A DNA stretch of 64,000 bases from Piscirickettsiaceae bacterium (GCA_013215775.1 JABSQO010000005.1:62001-126000), one strand, 5' to 3'. Shown: positions 18,299 to 28,002, counted from the stretch's first letter. Notes: a model not told the origin generated them from the sequence alone. Made by a program: numbers and translations.

Positions 18299-20681
18299 GA
18301 CGAATAGCTTTTAACACTTTGCTATGACAGTTCAGCACAATGTGATCTGTAGTAGTCATACGTCTAAATGTCTGTTCACCGCAACCAATTGCAGCAGGTA
18401 TTCCAAATTCAGCACAACGGATAGCCATATGAGAATTCACACCACCAAATTGTGTAATCAAACCAAGTATGCCTTTAGTAAATATCCAATCAAAGCCAGG
18501 ATCCGCATTTTTAATGCATACGATCTTGTTAAACAGTGGCTGTGATACAGAAGATTTTTCATCTAGGATAACAGGTTGACCTTCTACGATTTCTGTTGTG
18601 ACAAAATTAGGATCATTACGATTTAATGGCACCACAAATACATCTCGTGCATCTCGTAATAGATGTCCTAAACGGAGTGGTTGTGCTGCACGTAAGTTTT
18701 TCTCAGCTTCGGATGCTAAGTTAAGGAAATGTCGATCTTGATAATCTAATAAGGGAGATAACTGTGAGGCCGAAATATCCTGCCAATCTAAATAAGATAC
18801 ATCTTCACGAGATAAGCCATTTTTCTCTCCCCACACTTCTAAGCTAAACAAAGCGTCCGATAGGTTTTTTGTAAAAACAAACTTACCTAACTCTCTCCCT
18901 TTTATTGCCATTTCGGCATACTGTAAAAATATCTCTGGCGCTATTGTTAGTCCATTTTCATCAAATAGTTGGCTGACCAGTTCAAGCTCTTGCTCCGTAA
19001 AAATAAATGATTTCGATGATTGTTTAGTATAAGTTATTGATGGGGATGAAAATAAATCGGGACATTCATCGTACCGCATCGAAGTAATGTCATATGTGCC
19101 TGGTCGCAAGTGCCCATATTTATTTATAAAATCAGCCACTAGATCTTCATCTTGTCCTGCCTGTTGAAAATCGGTAACCAAATTACTGGTCACTGTCTGC
19201 ACAGCTTGTTTCAACTGTTCGACTCGCTTAGTAGTTAGCGCATCACGAGTTATTAAAGAGCGAAGAATTGCTTCAACGATAAATCCGTGGCGAGCCAAAC
19301 AAGCAAAAGGTAAAGTCCCAAATTGTTGACATTCATTGAGTAACTCAATAGCTGTTTGTAAAGGATCACTACTATTTTGTATGTTGTCTTTATGTCTACT
19401 TTGTTGCTGGATAACTAATTGATTTACTCGTGCCATCGAGGTCTGTAAATTTCCTTTCTCACTAATATCCATTAAATGATTGGTCAATAATCGTAATTCA
19501 GATTGATAGTCAAATAATTGCTGTGAATCTAATAAGTTTGGGTATCGCTCAGCAAAACTTCGTTCAAAATCAACATCCATACAAGTATGTGCAATTTCAA
19601 ATTCAACCTTATCATGTAGTTCAGGATTCTGGTTTAATCTCTCAAGCCAAGCATCAACCAACAAAGAACCAATCTCATTTGACAAATTCTCAGGTAAAAA
19701 GGAATTAAAACTATTTCGTATATCAATATAAGGATGATGATCTATCACCACCATTAATTCTTCAGCGGGCACATTACGGTACCCCATCATTGCCCTGGCA
19801 TCACGCCATATAGAATGCGTTATTAAGTGCCGATATAACGATACCGCCAGAGGACGTGAGGTGACACCAATAATTTCAGCAGGATTCCAATCACTCATCA
19901 CCCCTAAAATAGTTCGTTGTCCAAGCAATGATTTTTTGGGTAATGATCTTTGATTGATAAATTGCTCGATAAATGTCAATTTACGAGAAGTTCGCCGCTC
20001 CGTGACAGGGTGCCAAGTGTGGTGTAATGCTATACGGCGTACTTGTAGAATATACAATTCATTTAAAGGTGTTAGTACAAATTCAACATCAAGAGGTTCA
20101 TTGCCACATATTTCTTCTAACTCATGTAATCCTTTAAGGATAGTTCTTATCCGATCAGATTCAATTAAAGATCGATCATATTCTCGATAAACTAATACTG
20201 TTTTATTAACTTCCTGTCCTGATGTGACCGTATCCGTACGGCCGGTTTCATCATCGTAACTAATAACATAATATGGCGCTCCCGTTTCAATATCATGTGT
20301 CATCGCTACACCACTCAGTGCAATATCTTGCAACATTGGCTGTACAAGCACTTGATCTAATGGGTTACCAGAGAATGAGCTCATGACTTTCAAAATGGAA
20401 TTTTTTATATCTAAAAAATTATCTGTTTTTACATTTAATACGGAATCATATGCACCTGCCATCGAGTTGGCTTGACCGTCTTCGCCTTGCGCACTACTTC
20501 GTATAGCTAAAAATTCATCTGAAAAATGTGATGTGATGTGATGCAGAATATTATCTGACTTCCGGTTCCACTGATCGCATGTAAACACATACTGTGGCAA
20601 CAACTTGCCCAAAGAAAGTTTATCTTTCAACAATGCTAACGTTTCCGATTTTGTACCGAAATGAAATTTATGTGTATTCAT
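18291..20681 (-). CDS. PEP-synthase-like enzyme, predicted L-glutamine kinase (Cj1418-like)
   Basis: Protein of 796 aa with the PPDK/PEP-synthase layout. An N-terminal ATP-binding domain carries AIRSSAQGEDGQANSMAGAY and YILQVRR. A long linker follows, then a C-terminal swivelling domain with predicted phospho-histidine H751 in GGVNSHMAIRCAEFGIPA. There is no PEP/pyruvate-binding barrel as in true PEP synthase. This matches the glutamine kinase of the C. jejuni phosphoramidate pathway, which makes L-glutamine phosphate from ATP. Rifampin phosphotransferase shares the fold but not the gene context. Confidence 0.78.
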   Translation of the reverse strand: MNTHKFHFGTKSETLALLKDKLSLGKLLPQYVFTCDQWNRKSDNILHHITSHFSDEFLAIRSSAQGEDGQANSMAGAYDSVLNVKTDNFLDIKNSILKVMSSFSGNPLDQVLVQPMLQDIALSGVAMTHDIETGAPYYVISYDDETGRTDTVTSGQEVNKTVLVYREYDRSLIESDRIRTILKGLHELEEICGNEPLDVEFVLTPLNELYILQVRRIALHHTWHPVTERRTSRKLTFIEQFINQRSLPKKSLLGQRTILGVMSDWNPAEIIGVTSRPLAVSLYRHLITHSIWRDARAMMGYRNVPAEELMVVIDHHPYIDIRNSFNSFLPENLSNEIGSLLVDAWLERLNQNPELHDKVEFEIAHTCMDVDFERSFAERYPNLLDSQQLFDYQSELRLLTNHLMDISEKGNLQTSMARVNQLVIQQQSRHKDNIQNSSDPLQTAIELLNECQQFGTLPFACLARHGFIVEAILRSLITRDALTTKRVEQLKQAVQTVTSNLVTDFQQAGQDEDLVADFINKYGHLRPGTYDITSMRYDECPDLFSSPSITYTKQSSKSFIFTEQELELVSQLFDENGLTIAPEIFLQYAEMAIKGRELGKFVFTKNLSDALFSLEVWGEKNGLSREDVSYLDWQDISASQLSPLLDYQDRHFLNLASEAEKNLRAAQPLRLGHLLRDARDVFVVPLNRNDPNFVTTEIVEGQPVILDEKSSVSQPLFNKIVCIKNADPGFDWIFTKGILGLITQFGGVNSHMAIRCAEFGIPAAIGCGEQTFRRMTTTDHIVLNCHSKVLKAIRHE

Positions 20682-20690
20682 AATTAAGCA

Positions 20691-21410
20691 TCAATCATTT
20701 AAAGATAAAATTGCCAAATGTTTCAATAAAGGGTGTACAACAAAATACATTTCCCCTTCACTGTCTTTATCTATTTTTTTAGGCAATGCCATTGTCATTA
20801 CATAGTCTGTTAGCACTGATACCAGAAGATCAGCTCTAATTGAGCAATCATACAAATAATCAATGTCCGTAGTTTTAGTGGGAGCCTGGTAATGCTTTCT
20901 AGCTAAGATTGGTCCATCATCAATATTTTCTGTTAAGAGTAACGCTGATGCCGCACAACGATTTTCATTCAATAAACTATAATATATTGTTGTACTACCT
21001 CGATAGTCTGGCAACCAACCTGAGTGTATATGCAGTAATTGGCCTGAAGAATTTAATGTCTGCGTTGGAACAATCTGTCCTCCAAATCCAGAAAATATTG
21101 TTAGCTTCGGTGCAAGTTCATTTAAGAGCTTGTTAAGCTCTTTGCCACCTATATCATCATTATCAATATACGTGGCATCCCACATGCATTCATCTATTGT
21201 TTGTTGAATTGAAATACTAAAATCAGGTGTAAAAGCACCTAATACTGCAGGTTGTTGTGATTGAACTTGTGCCGTGTTTCTATCTTCTGAACAACCATAG
21301 ACAATAACATGTGACGGAATCAAGTTTGTGAATTGAATTGCCTGTAAATATGCTTGTGAACGTGCAGTTGGTGCACATAACACAATAAATTTTCCATCCT
21401 CATTACTCAT
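20691..21410 (-). CDS. Formyltransferase-like protein with altered catalytic Asn
   Basis: Protein of 239 aa similar to the N-terminal domain of formyltransferases. The LLHIHSGWLPDYRG motif aligns with the NxHxSLLPxxRG motif, but the catalytic Asn is His (H127); H129 and D164 (NIDDGPILARK) remain. No C-terminal sugar-nucleotide domain is evident. It lies inside the phosphoramidate set, 9 nt before the glutamine kinase gene, and overlaps the upstream unknown gene by ATGA. It may act on a substrate of that pathway or on a sugar; the function is not established. Confidence 0.6.
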   Translation of the reverse strand: MSNEDGKFIVLCAPTARSQAYLQAIQFTNLIPSHVIVYGCSEDRNTAQVQSQQPAVLGAFTPDFSISIQQTIDECMWDATYIDNDDIGGKELNKLLNELAPKLTIFSGFGGQIVPTQTLNSSGQLLHIHSGWLPDYRGSTTIYYSLLNENRCAASALLLTENIDDGPILARKHYQAPTKTTDIDYLYDCSIRADLLVSVLTDYVMTMALPKKIDKDSEGEMYFVVHPLLKHLAILSLND

Positions 21411-21964
21411 AACATTCCTGACTTAACATTATGAATAATATTTTTTTCCATAGATAACAACCAATTAAGACCGCCAAGTTGTCGGGCAGTCAATTTATAC
21501 TGCTGTGAAACCAGCGTGTCCATTACTTTAAGTAAAGTATTAACCCATTGTATTTTATAATTTTCTTCAGTCAGTTTAACCAATAACTCTCCAAATAAGA
21601 GATAAAGATCCAACTCATCATATATTGCTGAGAGAGCTGGCTTGTGAGGAGGGATTCGTTGATAGTGGGAAAATAATCGCTTACTAACTTCAAACTTTTT
21701 GACTAAACGAGCAATCCAATAATCCTTGTCTTCTTGTCCATCATTAATTAGATTTAATAATAATAGTTGCGTATCAATCTCATCTAATCTTATTTTTTGC
21801 TCAATACATTGTGTCGGCTTTTTAGCTTCTTCATCAGATGTGTAGACTGCTAATCGATTTTCTTGCCAACCATCAATAAATTCTTCACCTCGAAAGGTAG
21901 TATAAAAATAGGTGTTTGGCTGTTCGAGCAATCGTTTATCAGTATAGGGGTATTTTTCACTCAT
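21407..21964 (-). CDS. Protein of unknown function in the phosphoramidate set
   Basis: I do not recognise this 185-aa protein. It is soluble, with no signal peptide or membrane segment. It has an aromatic-rich N-terminus (YPYT, TYFYTTFRGEEFIDGW) and a mostly helical remainder rich in Leu, Lys and Glu. ATG 21964 was chosen over TTG 22000 because GGGGA lies 6 nt before it. It overlaps the CysC-like gene by 8 nt and the next gene by 4 nt. Tight coupling argues that it works with the neighbours. No SAM-binding motif was seen, so it is not an obvious methyltransferase. Confidence 0.7.
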   Translation of the reverse strand: MSEKYPYTDKRLLEQPNTYFYTTFRGEEFIDGWQENRLAVYTSDEEAKKPTQCIEQKIRLDEIDTQLLLLNLINDGQEDKDYWIARLVKKFEVSKRLFSHYQRIPPHKPALSAIYDELDLYLLFGELLVKLTEENYKIQWVNTLLKVMDTLVSQQYKLTARQLGGLNWLLSMEKNIIHNVKSGML

Positions 21965-22481
21965 CAGTGATCCCCGACACAGATAATATCTGAGTGACAA
22001 ATTGATCTATATCTGATGAGTCATGCGTATTATTTATCACTAAATTTGGATGAAGTGGTATCTCAAAAGGAATATCAACTCCAACTACATTGTTTGTTTT
22101 TCCAGATAATGCAGGGGCATATAGTGATTTGTCATCACGGGCTACTAATTCATCTAGCGGGACATCGATAAACACTTCAACATACTGGTTTAAGTTATCA
22201 CGATTCCATTGCCTATGCTCTTCAAATATTGATAATAAACAACATACAACATTAATTTTCTGGTCGTCTAATAACTTACATAAAGCAAGTGCTCTTTCTG
22301 CATTCACACGCCTTCCATCAAGACTATAATCAGTTTTGATATTGTCATGGGAAAATATTTGTCGAAGATGATCCCCATCTAGTAAAACTGTGTTTGAATC
22401 TGTTTCTCGCCACCGTCGATAAACTTCCTTTCCTATTGTCGATTTGCCGGCTCCTGATAGACCAATAATCCAGATCACCAT
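21957..22481 (-). CDS. CysC-like kinase, predicted cytidine diphosphoramidate kinase (Cj1415-like)
   Basis: Protein of 174 aa in the adenylylsulfate kinase family. Walker A is GLSGAGKS at residues 7-14, followed by LLDGDHLR and RVNAERALALCKLL, and later RDDKSLYAPALSGKTNNVVGVD. No ATP sulfurylase or other cys gene lies nearby, and the gene sits with the three phosphoramidate-type genes. In C. jejuni the relative phosphorylates the 3'-OH of CDP-phosphoramidate. Genuine APS kinase is the alternative; sequence motifs alone do not separate them. ATG 22481 was preferred to TTG 22487. Confidence 0.75.
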   Translation of the reverse strand: MVIWIIGLSGAGKSTIGKEVYRRWRETDSNTVLLDGDHLRQIFSHDNIKTDYSLDGRRVNAERALALCKLLDDQKINVVCCLLSIFEEHRQWNRDNLNQYVEVFIDVPLDELVARDDKSLYAPALSGKTNNVVGVDIPFEIPLHPNLVINNTHDSSDIDQFVTQILSVSGITDE

Positions 22482-22490
22482 AACCAAATA

Positions 22491-23552
22491 TTAACCTTTC
22501 CCTTGCATAGCGATAATATTACCTGCAGATTTAATTGCTGCTGCTGCTACCTCAGATGAAAAGCCGTAATGTGGAGCAAAATAATATTGCCTCAACTTTT
22601 TCCTTGCAAGATTCTGCTCTTGCCAAATTTCAGCATCATTAAAGATATCTCGTATTTTATGGAAGGAAAATATATCAATATTGATAATCTGTTCTCTCAA
22701 AGCGAGATCAGGTGAATTCTCTCCAGATAATGGATCATTGGAAGCATTAGGTAAATTCAGTAATAGTAGCGGTTTATCAAGATATATCGCCCCAAAGGCT
22801 GTTCCACCATAATCACAAACAACCTTGTCAGAAATAGCGAATAAAAACACATTATCTACAACAGTTGTAATCACCGCAGTAAAATTTAGATTCATCAATT
22901 TCGCAACCACATCAGGTTCTTCTTCCAATGATAAAGGGTGCAGTTTTACAATAATGTTATAACTGTCCATCAAAGATGACATCAATTCCGCATACATATC
23001 GACTGAAGATAATTCTTTCCAAGTTGGCAGCCAAAGGATTGTCTCTTTAGCAGGATCACAATCTAATTTCTGTTTAAAATCGGTAAGTTCTAACTCTTGA
23101 TTGAAGTAAATATCATATCGTGGATACCCCATCTGAACAGAGGGTGCATTAAATTGTGTTAATTGTTGCTCATGGAACGGACCAAAACATAGAAATATAT
23201 CGTAATAGTGGTTCCATTCAGAAAAATTATGGCGACCTTTCCCTAACGCATACATAAAGCGAATGTTACATTCACCAAGCACCTTAATCAGTGGTACACC
23301 TTGAAAAGCATGCATTGCATGATTTGAAATTAAATAAGGGAAACGGTGCTGCTCCGCTAAAACATCCTCAATTATTACGTAATTAACTCTATACTCTTGG
23401 CAGGCTTCGATAGTACGCTCACGTTCAAATTGTGATCCATGGACTATTACTAAGAATTCGTTCCTTTCTAACTTATCCCAAACCGGTGAATAGTGATTAA
23501 ACATTTCAGAGAAATGCACTAAAAATGCAATATTAATGTCCTTAAATACCAT
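22491..23552 (-). CDS. CDP-glycerol glycerophosphotransferase-like (TagB/TagF fold) protein
   Basis: Protein of 353 aa with a GT-B-like fold of the TagB/TagF/SpsB group: LWLPTWKE, IIVKLHP, and CDYGGTAFGAIYLDKPLLLLN, which matches the DySS-fEa-lLdKP nucleotide-binding block. No membrane segment. Family members transfer a phospho-group from a CDP-linked donor. As the first gene after flgL and next to predicted CDP-phosphoramidate genes, it is a candidate for the final phosphoramidyl transfer, though a polyol-phosphate or sugar transferase is also possible. No promoter or terminator is visible in the 37-nt gap to flgL. Confidence 0.7.
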   Translation of the reverse strand: MVFKDINIAFLVHFSEMFNHYSPVWDKLERNEFLVIVHGSQFERERTIEACQEYRVNYVIIEDVLAEQHRFPYLISNHAMHAFQGVPLIKVLGECNIRFMYALGKGRHNFSEWNHYYDIFLCFGPFHEQQLTQFNAPSVQMGYPRYDIYFNQELELTDFKQKLDCDPAKETILWLPTWKELSSVDMYAELMSSLMDSYNIIVKLHPLSLEEEPDVVAKLMNLNFTAVITTVVDNVFLFAISDKVVCDYGGTAFGAIYLDKPLLLLNLPNASNDPLSGENSPDLALREQIINIDIFSFHKIRDIFNDAEIWQEQNLARKKLRQYYFAPHYGFSSEVAAAAIKSAGNIIAMQGKG

Positions 23553-23589
23553 GTAATTTCACTTTAATGATGCAATGACTGTTATATTT

Positions 23590-24477
23590 TTAGAGAAAAT
23601 TAAACAACGATAAACCCTGTACCCTCACGTAAGATTGTTGTGCCGCTTCCAGCCCTACTGCTTGTAAATTCAACCGCGTAATAGCCTCTGCATAATCTAA
23701 ATCTTCTATCTGTGATAATAATGTCTCTTGGCTTAATTTGCTACTTTCATTAATATCTCGCTGCTGGTCAATAATATTAAGTCGTGTGCCTACTCTTGTT
23801 CGAGCATTTAGCACTGAATCCATTGTTGTATCAATATTGGTCAGAAATGTCGCATTACCTGTGGGCCCTCGTGGGTCAACACTAATATCAGCTGCAAAAT
23901 CCTGAATAAGCTGAAATACAGAGGCTGCACCATCACCAAATATAGTATTGCCCGGCTCATTTATCTCTACTAAATAACCAGAACCAACTCGTAATTGACG
24001 TTGCCCACTATCTCCGCCGTAAGTATATGTTGTGGGGTCAAATGCTTGTGTACCAGACTGATAACCAGAAAATAGGAATTCACCATTGGCATCTTGAGTA
24101 TTAGCCAAACCCACTAAGGCTTCATTTAGTTGGGTCATTTCTTCCGCTATCCCCTGTCGAGCAGCAGCATCATTTGTGTCATTAAGCGCTTGGATCGCTA
24201 ATTCTCGAACACGTTGCAAAATATTAGTTGCACTATCCAGAATGCCGTCTGTTACCGATAATTTATTGTCCGCTTTATCTGCGTTTAACAAATATTGATC
24301 TGCCAAACTAATTTCACGTTGTAGACCCAAAATTTGAACAGCAGCAACAGGATCATCAGCAGAGCTCAATAATGTTTTCCCTGAACTAACTTGCTGTTGT
24401 GTCTTTACTAACTCTGACTGCCGTTGCAATATTGAATCAATACTCTGTTGGGTGATCTGACTAGTAGAAATTCGCAT
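23590..24477 (-). CDS. flgL: Flagellar hook-filament junction protein FlgL
   Basis: HAP3, 295 aa, exported and placed between FlgK and the filament. Flagellin-like ends are visible: N-terminal QRQSELVKTQQQVSSGK and TLLSSADDPVAAVQIL, and C-terminal SQIEDLDYAEAITRLNLQAVGLEAAQ. Starts 14 nt after flgK and ends the canonical flg series. Confidence 0.95.
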   Translation of the reverse strand: MRISTSQITQQSIDSILQRQSELVKTQQQVSSGKTLLSSADDPVAAVQILGLQREISLADQYLLNADKADNKLSVTDGILDSATNILQRVRELAIQALNDTNDAAARQGIAEEMTQLNEALVGLANTQDANGEFLFSGYQSGTQAFDPTTYTYGGDSGQRQLRVGSGYLVEINEPGNTIFGDGAASVFQLIQDFAADISVDPRGPTGNATFLTNIDTTMDSVLNARTRVGTRLNIIDQQRDINESSKLSQETLLSQIEDLDYAEAITRLNLQAVGLEAAQQSYVRVQGLSLFNFL

Positions 24478-24491
24478 AAGTTATAGTTCCA

Positions 24492-25901
24492 TCATATTGC
24501 GTTCATTAACGCATTAAATATCGTATTTGATGTTGTGATAATTTGTGATGCCGCTTGATAAGCTTGTTGCAATCTAATTAAATTTGCAGCTTCTTCATCC
24601 AAATTAACACCAGACACGCTATCAAACCTTGATTCAGCTTGCACACGTAAACCTTGTTGGGTTTGCCGACCAATGTCTGCTTGATGAGTACGCGTGGCCA
24701 CATCAGCGATTAATACACCTATCGCATCAGAGAAAGATTGGGTAACAAGTGGTATTGCACTGACAATAACTGTTGTGGAATTAGTCTGTAAATCAGCTAA
24801 TGCTAATATATTTTCATTATTACCTACACCAGGATTAGTCCCTGATGAGGCGGCAATTAATCGTGGATCAGTTATTAAGACATTAATCGTTGCTGCAGTC
24901 ACCGCTGCTGGGTCAAATAAATCACCACCAGCATTGCCATTCAAATCAATTGCACCCGCTGGATTTAAAGCATTATTATGTATATTATTTACCGCCGTCA
25001 CGATACTCAATGCTAAGCCATCTAGTGCAGTACGTGATACATCTACTATATCAGTCCTAACTTGGAACATTCCACCAATCGTACCACCCGTTAATTGGGC
25101 TGAAATATCAATTTGATTCGCATCATAGCCTATCGTGAGACGTGGCGGTGAGCCACCATCAGAAATAGTTTGTAAATCGATCTGGGCATTGCCTATGACT
25201 AACGCTTGACCAGTGCCCACAAACACATTCACGGCACCATTACCTGCTGGAACAATATCGACTGATAGATATCCTGATAACTGATTAATCAAATTATCTC
25301 TTTTATCTAATAAATCATTCGCCGGTGAATTACTTGCGCCTTGTGCTTCCACAATAGCCCGATTAAGCTCCGCAATACCACGTGAAAGAGTATTTATATC
25401 GTTGACCGATGCTGATATTTGACTATTAATTTGATCATCAAATTTCTGTAATTGTCCATCCAGAGTATTAAATCTATTTGCAAGTAAGCCAGCTTCTGCT
25501 AATAAAACCTGACGGGCAGGAATAGACGTTGGATCATTAGTCACTTCTTGAGCAGCTGCAAAAAATGATGTTAATCCAGAATCCAAGCCTAACGCGGTTG
25601 AGCCAAGCACTTCATCAATTTGAGAGGCAAATTGATAGAACGTATCAAATTGAGCTTCTTGTGAGGTATAGGTTCTGACTTGTTCCGCTAAAAAAGTATC
25701 ATAAACCCGTTCAATACTACTGACCGTTACACCTGAACCAATAAAATAGCCCCCTTGAAAATTAGGTGGCAATAGTGCTGATTGCTCAGTACGCTGGCGA
25801 GAATAACCATCGGTATTAACATTACTAATGTTATGGCTTACTGTTGCCAATGCATTTTGTGTTGTTAATAATGCTGTTGTTCCAATATTCAGCAAACTCA
25901 T
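24492..25901 (-). CDS. flgK: Flagellar hook-associated protein FlgK
   Basis: HAP1, 469 aa, first junction protein on the hook. The N-terminus has the rod/hook signature ALATVSHNISNVNTDGYSRQRTE. The C-terminus carries SGVNLDEEAANLIRLQQAYQAASQII. It is short for FlgK (about 550 aa in enterics), so the variable middle domain is reduced. Downstream of flgJ and upstream of flgL. Confidence 0.95.
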   Translation of the reverse strand: MSLLNIGTTALLTTQNALATVSHNISNVNTDGYSRQRTEQSALLPPNFQGGYFIGSGVTVSSIERVYDTFLAEQVRTYTSQEAQFDTFYQFASQIDEVLGSTALGLDSGLTSFFAAAQEVTNDPTSIPARQVLLAEAGLLANRFNTLDGQLQKFDDQINSQISASVNDINTLSRGIAELNRAIVEAQGASNSPANDLLDKRDNLINQLSGYLSVDIVPAGNGAVNVFVGTGQALVIGNAQIDLQTISDGGSPPRLTIGYDANQIDISAQLTGGTIGGMFQVRTDIVDVSRTALDGLALSIVTAVNNIHNNALNPAGAIDLNGNAGGDLFDPAAVTAATINVLITDPRLIAASSGTNPGVGNNENILALADLQTNSTTVIVSAIPLVTQSFSDAIGVLIADVATRTHQADIGRQTQQGLRVQAESRFDSVSGVNLDEEAANLIRLQQAYQAASQIITTSNTIFNALMNAI

Positions 25902-25937
25902 GAGTAAAACCTCTTATCCATCACTTGACGGCAAAAA

Positions 25938-26903
25938 TTACGAATGTTGTAGTTGATGCGATATTTGTGCCAGCGTTGCACCATTCATAATGCGTTTAAT
26001 TTTATCGGTGTAACTAGGATCGGTGGCATAGCCCGCCTTATGTAACTCTTCAATGAATTTTTCTGGATCACTACTATGCTCTAAGGCTTGGCTATATCGA
26101 GGTTGAGTTTGTATAAAATTCACATAATCATCAAAACTTTGCTGATATGACTCGTACATTCTAAAGTGTGACTGTTCTTTGACGGCTACACCATCACGAT
26201 ATTCCACTGATCCGATAGCAACTGAATCTCCATCCCAACGACTATCGGCTTTGATGTTAAACAAGTTATAACTTGATGGTTCACCGACCTTCTTAATGAC
26301 GTGTTTTCCCCATCCAGTTTCTAATGCTGCTTGGGCCAAAATTACTTCAGGAGTTACACCAAGTTTATCTGCAGCTTGTTTTGCCATGGGCCATAAATGC
26401 TGAACAAAACTTTCAGGTGAGTCAAAATTGATGGCGACCCGATCATTTGATTTTTCAATAGCGGCTGATGGCGCAGCTTCCATTACTTGCTGCAATAATT
26501 CTTTTCGTTCTATTACTTGCAATGCGGGTCTTCTACGAACTGTTTCTATACCATAACTTCTTATTTCACCATCGACGGGTGATTTACGTTCAGTTTGACC
26601 GCCTAACTGTCTAATAATGGCTTCTTGTAAACCAAGGCCACCACCTTTACCAGCAAGATCCATTGCAAGTTGTTGATCGGACATCTCACGATACATCTCG
26701 TTTTGATTTGAGTCGAAGATACCTTCCGCCAAGCTGGCTTGCCTCATGCTTTTCAGCATCATATTGATAAATATAGCTTCAAACTGCCCAGCAACTTGCT
26801 TGATTGTTTGTTGATCAGCGCCATCTTGATTTGAAGAACGTCGTAGCTCAGCCAAACCTTGAAAATCAAGCGAAGTCTGTGCAATATGGGTATTAAGAGC
26901 CAT
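25938..26903 (-). CDS. flgJ: Rod-assembly muramidase FlgJ
   Basis: Bifunctional periplasmic protein of 321 aa. The N-terminal rod-cap part has AGQFEAIFINMMLKSMRQA and ends near residue 100. The C-terminal glucosaminidase domain, about 160-315, has LAQAALETGWGKH with the catalytic Glu, then SYNLFNIKA and the late YATDPSYTDKI. It cuts peptidoglycan for rod passage. It overlaps nothing and lies 4 nt after flgI. Confidence 0.95.
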   Translation of the reverse strand: MALNTHIAQTSLDFQGLAELRRSSNQDGADQQTIKQVAGQFEAIFINMMLKSMRQASLAEGIFDSNQNEMYREMSDQQLAMDLAGKGGGLGLQEAIIRQLGGQTERKSPVDGEIRSYGIETVRRRPALQVIERKELLQQVMEAAPSAAIEKSNDRVAINFDSPESFVQHLWPMAKQAADKLGVTPEVILAQAALETGWGKHVIKKVGEPSSYNLFNIKADSRWDGDSVAIGSVEYRDGVAVKEQSHFRMYESYQQSFDDYVNFIQTQPRYSQALEHSSDPEKFIEELHKAGYATDPSYTDKIKRIMNGATLAQISHQLQHS

Positions 26904-26907
26904 CGCG

Positions 26908-28002
26908 TTAAATCACTATTAACTCAGCACGTAATGCACCCGCTTGTTTCAACGCTTCCAAAATGGCAACTAAATCACCCGGCGCAGCCCCCACTTGATT
27001 AACCGCTCTTACAATTTCATCTAACGATACGCCCGGATTAAAGACAAACATCCTACTATCTTCTTCGGTCACTTCAATATCAAAATTCGGGGTGATTACT
27101 GTTTGACCATCAGAAAATGCATTCGGTTGACTCACCTCTGTATTCGCTGAAATAGTCACAGATAAATTACCATGGGTAACAGCAACAGGACTCACCCGAA
27201 CATGCTGACCAATCACAATGGTACCCGTGCGAGAATTTACGACAATTTTAGCCGCTGCTTCTCCTGGATTAAGCTCTAGATTTTCAACCAATGATAAAAA
27301 AGGAACTCGTTGACTTGGATCTCGAGGTGCATTCACTTTTATAGATGTAGCATCCATTGCTCGTGCCGTACCTTTACCTAATGTATGGTTAATAGCATCC
27401 GTTAATCGACTTGCCGTGGTGAAATCTGCTTGATGTAAATTCAAGATCAAATGGTCACCAACATTAAAAGAATTTTTCACTGTTCGTTCGATGGTCGCAC
27501 CATTCGGTATCCTACCTGCACTGGGAATATTAACTGTAACGCGTGAACCATCGCCAGCCTCGGCACCAAAGCCACCAACAACTAGATTGCCTTGCGCCAT
27601 TGCATATACCTTTCCATCGGCACCTTTTAGTGGTGTCATAATTAAACTACCACCACGTAGGCTTTTCGCATCACCTAATGATGACACTGTGACATCTATT
27701 GTTTGGCCAGGCTTACTAAAAGGCGTCAAATCCGCATGAATTGCTACCGCTGCCACATTTTTACTTTTAGGATCAGTGCCAGGAGGTAAATTGACTCCTG
27801 ATTCACGTAAAAAACTACGTAAGGTTTGGCCAGTAAACTTTGTTTTATCGCCGGTACCATCTAATCCAACAACCAGTCCATAACCGACTAATTGGTTATT
27901 TCGCACACCGGCTATTGATGCTAAATCTTTAATCCGTTCAGCTTGAACAAGCGTTGAGATAATGAGAAGAGTAATGCTGACCAAAAAGGTTTTAATATTC
28001 AT
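26908..28002 (-). CDS. flgI: Flagellar P-ring protein FlgI
   Basis: P-ring subunit of 364 aa in the periplasm. Cleavable signal peptide (about residues 1-21, ending LVQA). Family blocks are [31 protein letters not shown] and [33 protein letters not shown] near the C-end (positions only quoted by motif). Between flgH and flgJ as usual. Confidence 0.96.
   Translation of the reverse strand: MNIKTFLVSITLLIISTLVQAERIKDLASIAGVRNNQLVGYGLVVGLDGTGDKTKFTGQTLRSFLRESGVNLPPGTDPKSKNVAAVAIHADLTPFSKPGQTIDVTVSSLGDAKSLRGGSLIMTPLKGADGKVYAMAQGNLVVGGFGAEAGDGSRVTVNIPSAGRIPNGATIERTVKNSFNVGDHLILNLHQADFTTASRLTDAINHTLGKGTARAMDATSIKVNAPRDPSQRVPFLSLVENLELNPGEAAAKIVVNSRTGTIVIGQHVRVSPVAVTHGNLSVTISANTEVSQPNAFSDGQTVITPNFDIEVTEEDSRMFVFNPGVSLDEIVRAVNQVGAAPGDLVAILEALKQAGALRAELIVI

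Noticed and set aside
18291-20681. Housekeeping PEP synthase
   Set aside because: It lacks the C-terminal PEP/pyruvate-binding barrel, ending in the phospho-His domain, and lies in an amidotransferase-cytidylyltransferase run.
8839-23552. Pseudaminic or legionaminic acid flagellin pathway
   Set aside because: No NeuB/PseI-like condensing enzyme or CMP-sugar synthetase is present; the genes point to a dTDP-aminodeoxyhexose and a CTP-dependent phosphoramidate route.
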